Assembly (NCBI GenBank): GCA_944472135.2
Contig: OX235270.1
Span: 54,627,267-54,691,266, forward strand
Source of the DNA: Trichobilharzia regenti
Taxonomy: Eukaryota > Platyhelminthes > Trematoda > Strigeidida > Schistosomatidae
Reading direction: 5' to 3'
Length of the DNA: 64,000 nucleotides
The notes beneath the pieces are model-generated. The model saw only the letters and a program-made list of their open reading frames with translations. It did not search any database and was not told the DNA's origin. Both the position numbers and the translations under genes were made by a program. Below, in pieces: positions 58,570 to 64,000 of this stretch. How positions within the stretch are numbered: the first letter of the stretch is position 1; each line of letters opens with the position of its first letter.

Positions 58570-60254
58570 AGAAATGACTTTTTTATTACATTGTTTGAGG
58601 AGTTACAATCAACGAATGAATATGTTTTGAGCGGAATTAATGTTTGGAAGACTGATTCACTAATTTAAGTACATAAATCTCAAAACCAAATCCATTTAAC
58701 CTATCTTAACTTGAATAGTAACATACCGACCAGTCAGTTACAATTTTTAATTTTAATACTCGTCAGCTAAGAACCTATTCAATAATACTGCAGAAATTGG
58801 CCATCGATGTAGGTCCATAGTTTTCTAGCGACCGACTTATAACACCTAAAACCAAGGTATATTATAACTTAAACGTAAGTTACTTATTAGTCAAAAACAA
58901 TTGGCATATCCCTCCTAGTTGTAATCTATTGCTATGGTGGTTAATGGCAAGTTATGCTCTTTATATGTCTTCTGAGTGAAATTTTGCATTGAAATCTCTT
59001 TTCTGAAGTGCGTATTATCGGTGAAATTAGTCAAATGAACTACGCTACATTTGCTGCACTTTAGCCAGAAAATCTGGCCTGACACTGATACCTGAGTAAT
59101 GTAATGGATTAAAGGAGGTAGTAATTTCGAAAGTCAATAATACATTGTTGAATTTTCATGAAATCATGATGGTGTATTTTGGTCTTTTTATTAGAACGCC
59201 CTGATTAAGTGGTGCCACCTTAAAAAGGAGATCGCCAAACAATTGTCTATTTAACTAGATTCAGTCACATCCTTCTAACTCGAAAATACTTATAAACGTT
59301 TTAAAACAAAAAAACTTAGTTCCTAGGATAGGACGTAGCCTAATTTTTCAAGAAATCAAATCTTTGTATGCAACATTTTAACATATGTAGGTATGGTGAC
59401 TGCTTTATTTGAGAAACACTCATAGGTACGACAGATTCGTTGAGACAGAAGACCTCAGGAACCAGATGTATCTTATTACTCTAGCCCGGAGGAAGGTGTC
59501 CACGTCATACTATGGATAATAACAAAAATAACCTCTAGAGATGATTGGATTTATGTGAGTTACATACTCGATTAGGAAACGATAGCTGACGTGGTGAGTC
59601 AGAAGTAGCTGTAGCGATGCGCTACGGTGAAGTTCGTCAAGTAAACAACTCTGCTGAAGTCTTAGTGATGTAAGGGCATACAAACACCATCAGATCCCTA
59701 CTCCACACTTTATTCTGAAAGCCCCAAGGCAAGTAATTTACTAGAAATATTTATGCCGATTTCGCCTGACCGAGTTGAACACAATATAAACTCAGCTTTC
59801 TTTCCATAGTGTTGAGAAAGGCGAGACTTTTTTAAAGTGATGTTGCCTACATTCAGTCTGACAGTAATGTGAAGACGCTAAACATTAACCGTAAAACCAA
59901 CTGGATTTATGATTAAACATCCGGAAGTTAATTTAGAGGTGCCACTAATTAGCTTAGTACGTCATTATTTACGAAGACATCCAATGCTAATTAAGTGATT
60001 ACATCTTCATCAAAGTAAAGGTCCCAAATACCACCAATTTCAGAACATCGCTAACTACTATGTAGTAGCTGCATTTAATATATTACTAAGTGAACGCGCA
60101 GTCATTTTATTCGAGTGACTGAAATACTACAGAGTGATACAGTGACCAGCTGTTATAACCTAATTAAGTAAAGTGACGATAACAGTAGACCGCACTACAC
60201 AATGGAAAGTAAGTTTCAGATTACAATCAGTTTATGTTATCAGAAACTAAGCGT
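58570..60254. other. Intergenic sequence, no gene recognised
   Basis: AT-rich sequence in which no exon, RNA gene or repeat family was recognised. Confidence 0.5.
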
Positions 60255-61722
60255 ATGCTCATCTGGTAATAAAAATTACCGCTATCAGGTCCGATCAAAA
60301 TGATACGTTAGTGTTCCCACTAGTACAACTGTGTGAGTTCTAGTATACAGTCCCAATGACTGACTGGATTCAACATAGAACTTGACACCGAAGTGCAGCA
60401 GTTCGAGTTGCCACGTTCCAATTGGCACACAAGGTAGACAAGAAGATGAGTGAGGAGAATCAATAGAGTTTGACAAATATAAGAGTGAAACAGAATGGGT
60501 AATGGTAGAAAGGAATATGAAAGATTACAGAGACTGAATACATCTGCGCCATTGACAACGATTTTGAGCCATGTCACCTACTGTCTCCAGCCATTTATTC
60601 CTAGAGTCCCGAGGGCCCCAACCCGGAAGTCTGCATCTCCCTCCCTACCTGACTCAGTTTAACTGTCAAGGATTTCATGGATTGATGCCATGTTTTTGTT
60701 TGGCCACCACTGGCTCTTTTCCAACCTGAACCTATATCAGCTAGCAAAGCCCGTCGGGGGAGGCGGTGGTTAGGCATGCGCAGCACGTGACCTAGCCATC
60801 TTAGTCTATGTAACTTTATAGCCTCATCGATTGATTTTCCCTCTTTGCCTAACACTATACGCCTAACGTCAACATTACTTATCTTGTGAAACCACCTAAC
60901 GTGAGACAGAGATCGCAGACATCTATGATCGAAAGCAGTCAACCTTTTCATGTCTTCAACGCGTATTGGCCATGTTTCAGAGCCACAGAGAAGGACGGAG
61001 CGAACTGATGAGCAGTACACACGTCCCTTGGTTGATAACCGGATGTCACGCCTACGCCAGAGATGGTGTAAGTCAGCGAAAGCAGCTGGTAACAAGTCGA
61101 TTCCTAAGTCACTACGTTCAGTTAAGGATACTTCCATTAGCATTTCTATGATGAAGTTAAACAGAAATGGGGAAAGTGGACATCCCTGTCGGACACCACT
61201 GGTTGTTACCAATTCAGATGACAATTCCCCATAAGCCTTTACACGACTACGTGAGTTTGAATAGAGTGCCTTGATTAGTGCAATGTACTTTCTTGGCACT
61301 CCCTTCACAGTCAGACATTGCCATAGTACCTTTCGATCCACGGAGTCGAAGGCCGCCTTCAAGTCAAGAAATATGGCAATTGTTGGACGCCGAAAAGTGT
61401 GTCTATGTTCTAGAATCTGTCGAAGAGTGAAGATATGATCTATGCACCCTCTACCTGGTCTAAAGCCTGCTTGATTTTCCCTTGTCTGTTCCTCCCGAGT
61501 TCTGCTTAGTCTATGCATGATTACTGAGCCTAGGATTTTAGAAACTATGTTCGTTAGGCTGATCCCCCTATGATTATCACACGAGGACTTGTTTCCCTTC
61601 TTGAATATCGGCATAATAAGTGACTTACCCCAGTCTGATGGTACTGTCTCTGATTCCCAGACTTTGCCTAGTAACTCAGTTAGTCTACAAACTAGTATGT
61701 CACCCCCATATTTAACAGTCCC
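60255..61722 (-). mobile_element. LINE family 2 copy with internal in-frame deletion
   Basis: On the minus strand the element begins near 61722 (KYGGDILV), so it is 5' truncated. It carries RT fingers and palm, loses the catalytic box by a deletion, and continues into the C-terminal region ([30 protein letters not shown]) and a 3' UTR to about 60255 that matches 49655-50050. Confidence 0.85.
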
Positions 61723-61755
61723 AATAGTCTGGTTTTTTCTAAGATTTGTAGCCAA
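60601..61755 (-). pseudogene. LINE family 2 RT lacking the catalytic YADD box, 384-codon frame
   Basis: One continuous frame joins IFLDLKAAFDSVDRKV and SGVRQGCPLSPFLFNF to AFADLHHLWRRRDIR. About 100 residues, including YADD and the primer-grip region present in the copy at 50505-51242, are missing. The first dozen residues (MATNLRKNQTIG) are flanking sequence. The protein could not be a working RT. Confidence 0.85.
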
Positions 61756-62775
61756 AGTTTATAGGAAAATGCACGAAGAGCTCGAACACATTAAGAGCAC
61801 TTAATTGTATAATATTCCTCGAATGCGACCCAAATCAGTAAAATGAATTTATATGAATATTCAGCGTTCTTAACAACAGTGCAGTGGAATTCACAATAAT
61901 TTACTGGGAGAAAACATGTCATTTGCGAATTACACAGTGGAAGAAATGCACAGCATATTATCAGCTTCATACTGTAAGTGATAATTAACAAACCAGATTA
62001 CTTAATTTTTTAAGCTTAGACTTACACAGAAAACCGTAACCAGATCACATGCAAATCAATGACAAACTAGAACTTCACCAAATATGACCACTTTAGCTTG
62101 AATAAACAACATGCTACTTCGTATTTTAAACGACACTACTGGGACACCACACGAGCAAAGTCTGTAGAACCCTCACCGGAGCTTTACTAATAAAATGTTA
62201 ATCAGCAATCAATTGCAAATCTATGCAGCTGGATATAAGCCACACCTATGTGAGAGCTAGTGATGCCACCTGGCTGCGAATACTCCAATAAGTGGAGACG
62301 GTTCGAACATGTGACTAAGCAGTTGATAGTTCAAAGACTAGACCAATGAGCTCAAGCCTAGCGATCGGTTCTTGTCCGACACTAGAACTGCCTACATTGA
62401 TATTCGACTGGATACATGGAGTTATGTCAGCAGTCAAAATCTGCATCCGAATGCACATTAGAACCAATAACAAGTAGATTTATAATTAAAAAGGATAAAA
62501 CAATATGACGCCTCCGCCAGCATCACCCTAATCGAGAATTTCATCGATGAAAATACCAACGCATTACGTTTCTCGCCGATTTAGCTTTAAGCATTACAGA
62601 ATCTCTTAGGAATATTTAAGTAGTACATAAGAAACAAAAGCATTTCAATAAAAAACTTCATTAAGTAAACCATAAAAATTTACATAGCTGACATTGTGTT
62701 CAAATATTTGCAACCATAGGACGACATTTGTGGAAGGCAATTCATATACAAGAAACAAGGTATGTATCCATTATC
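61756..62775. other. Intergenic or 3' UTR sequence, no gene recognised
   Basis: It may contain the 3' UTR of the minus-strand RS-domain gene next to 62776. No clear AATAAA was identified on that strand. A ggttcgaac word near 62300 is not enough to call a SINE. Confidence 0.45.
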
Positions 62776-62905
62776 CTAACGTCTTGAACTCCGACCAGTT
62801 GATCTTGAGCGTCGACGCCTACTCTTGGACGTTGAACGAGAACGTGACCGCCGTCTTCGTCCGTATCGCTTTTTGCTTCTGTTATACAACTTACGACAAA
62901 GTTCT
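62776..62905 (-). CDS. Last coding exon of an RS-domain (SR-like) protein gene
   Basis: On the minus strand an acceptor (cctatttctag) is followed by a frame that reads ELCRKLYNRSKKRYGRRR, then RSRSRSTSKSRRRR, and ends SSRR then TAG at 62778-62776. Arg-Ser dipeptide tails of this kind occur in splicing regulators and other nuclear RNA-processing proteins, where serine phosphorylation controls interactions. The exon enters after a split codon. Upstream exons should lie beyond 62906 and were not recognised in the window. The protein family cannot be named from this tail alone. Confidence 0.7.
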
Positions 62906-63421
62906 CTAGAAATAGGTTTCAAATGCATGAAATTGCAAAATCCACCCCTTGTGCATTCCCTAAAAGAAATAAAAGGTGAAATCGCAAATCGTCAATAGGC
63001 TCATTCCAAAAGCCAACAGACAGAGAATGGAGTAGAATCACGATTGAATCAAATAAAACGTGTTTTAAAGACCTATAAAATGAGAATGATGATACCAATG
63101 ATTAGGTCAGCATATCAGCAGAGAAAAATTAACTACAGCATTAAAACCACGCGTTACCATAAGTATCAATTCGCTTGTTTAGTTGTGTAAAGCAGAAAAC
63201 ACGCGGATAGAATTTTAGAACACAATTAGGGAGGCAGAAGGATGCAATACAACCAAGTGAGGTTGGGACCACGTGGATTAAATATTCAACCTTGAAATAG
63301 TGACTCATAATTTTGAACCCAGTTTAAACGACTGACGTTTGGACTGTCATAAAACACCGACAGCACACAAAGGATGAAGCTTATTTCCTAAGACAATAAA
63401 CGAAGTAAAACTAACGTTTGG
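62906..63421. other. Presumed intron of the RS-domain gene, no exon recognised
   Basis: AT-rich sequence with no convincing minus-strand exon. Confidence 0.4.
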
Positions 63422-63606
63422 TTACAGGATTTCATTATGAGCTGACATCGGTTAGAGAACCATTGGAAAACCTACAGGGAGTACCGGACAGCTGTTACGT
63501 CCTAGCTTAACACTCTTCATCAGGATGCACCCACCGGCGTTCGAACCCAGGGCCTTCTGGTGAAATCCAGTAAGCAGTCAATCAAACCCCTGCAAACCAA
63601 TACTTG
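63422..63606 (-). repeat. SINE family D copy with damaged hammerhead
   Basis: Minus strand: box B GGTTCGAACG region, a CUGAUGAAGAG core with extra bases, stem II half 'aggac', GUAA in place of GAAA, AGCU loop, GUC, then the family D tail. The head is truncated and joined to a second tail piece (63565-63606). Confidence 0.7.
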
Positions 63607-63609
63607 GAA

Positions 63610-64000
63610 ACTATTGTTACTGTCACAAAACACAAGGAATAGTAATCTTTAGTGTGCTATCTAGATTCTGGAGACAGTTACCAGTTAAGTCAAACGAATA
63701 TCAGTTAGCATGAAAGCTGTTAGCTTATCGACAGACACGACGACATTCTGACTTATTTTGGTGGGACCTAGCACATAAATGCAATACTTCGAATCATCAC
63801 ACTTCAGAAAATAAAAGATAAATACGAGACTGTGGTGGATAATAACTCTCGAGATGCAATATGGTTTGGAATGTGAGTGACAAAGCAAATATAATCTGGT
63901 AAATATCCACCACAACTTAAGGCGAGATATGCGTTCTTAGAGTCATCTACATCTGAGGTTATCAAACTGTATTTCATTTGCAACTGCAGAACTTAGGATC
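63610..64000. other. Sequence at the window end, no gene recognised
   Basis: AT-rich sequence. The minus-strand frame at 63685-63915 has no supporting signal. Confidence 0.4.

Noticed and set aside
62694..62909. Plus-strand 71-codon open frame
   Set aside because: It is the antisense shadow of the RS-domain exon, whose Arg/Ser codons keep the other strand open.
1..64000. CRISPR arrays, operons or prokaryotic features
   Set aside because: There are no regularly spaced direct repeats, and the spliced gene, LINEs and SINEs show a eukaryotic genome.

Overview
The window looks like a blood-fluke (Schistosoma) chromosome. It is AT-rich, has spliced genes with long introns, and is crowded with RTE-like LINEs, Penelope-like elements and tRNA-headed SINEs. 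One SINE closely resembles the schistosome Smα repeat with its hammerhead ribozyme. The species cannot be fixed from sequence alone.

The main host gene is eyes absent (eya), on the + strand from 3349 to 49241. Eleven coding exons join in compatible phases into an open frame of about 821 codons (826 with an alternative donor). The N-terminal part is low-complexity and rich in Ser, Thr, Gln and His. The C-terminal EYA domain carries the DLDET catalytic motif, the VTTTQ strand, the GDGKEE motif and the classic C-terminus ending in DLGYL. The introns total about 43 kb and hold most of the mobile DNA, especially intron 7 (15.2 kb) and intron 8 (11.3 kb).

Mobile DNA within eya introns: an RTE-like LINE with a 14-bp target-site duplication (26127-29380), a Penelope-like element bounded by a perfect 34-bp inverted repeat (29685-31143), two other Penelope GIY-YIG fragments (32470-32835 and 36425-36895, minus), truncated RTE copies (37865-39842, 43207-43809 and 45836-47915), and many SINE copies.

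Downstream of eya lie a second LINE family (49655-52055 and 60255-61722, minus), a third RTE-like copy (about 54690-57788), more SINEs, a candidate intronless gene for a small secreted protein (58195-58482), and the last coding exon of a minus-strand gene ending in an RS domain (62776-62905).

The most interesting pattern is that three different tRNA-headed SINE families share one layout: a pol III-type box A and box B, then a type I hammerhead ribozyme motif with a two-base-pair stem III starting 13-37 nt after box B. One copy (23076-23124) keeps every invariant core residue. The RTE LINEs and one SINE family also share a GTTCC-N4-GGAAC stem-loop near their 3' ends, which suggests that the SINE uses the LINE machinery.
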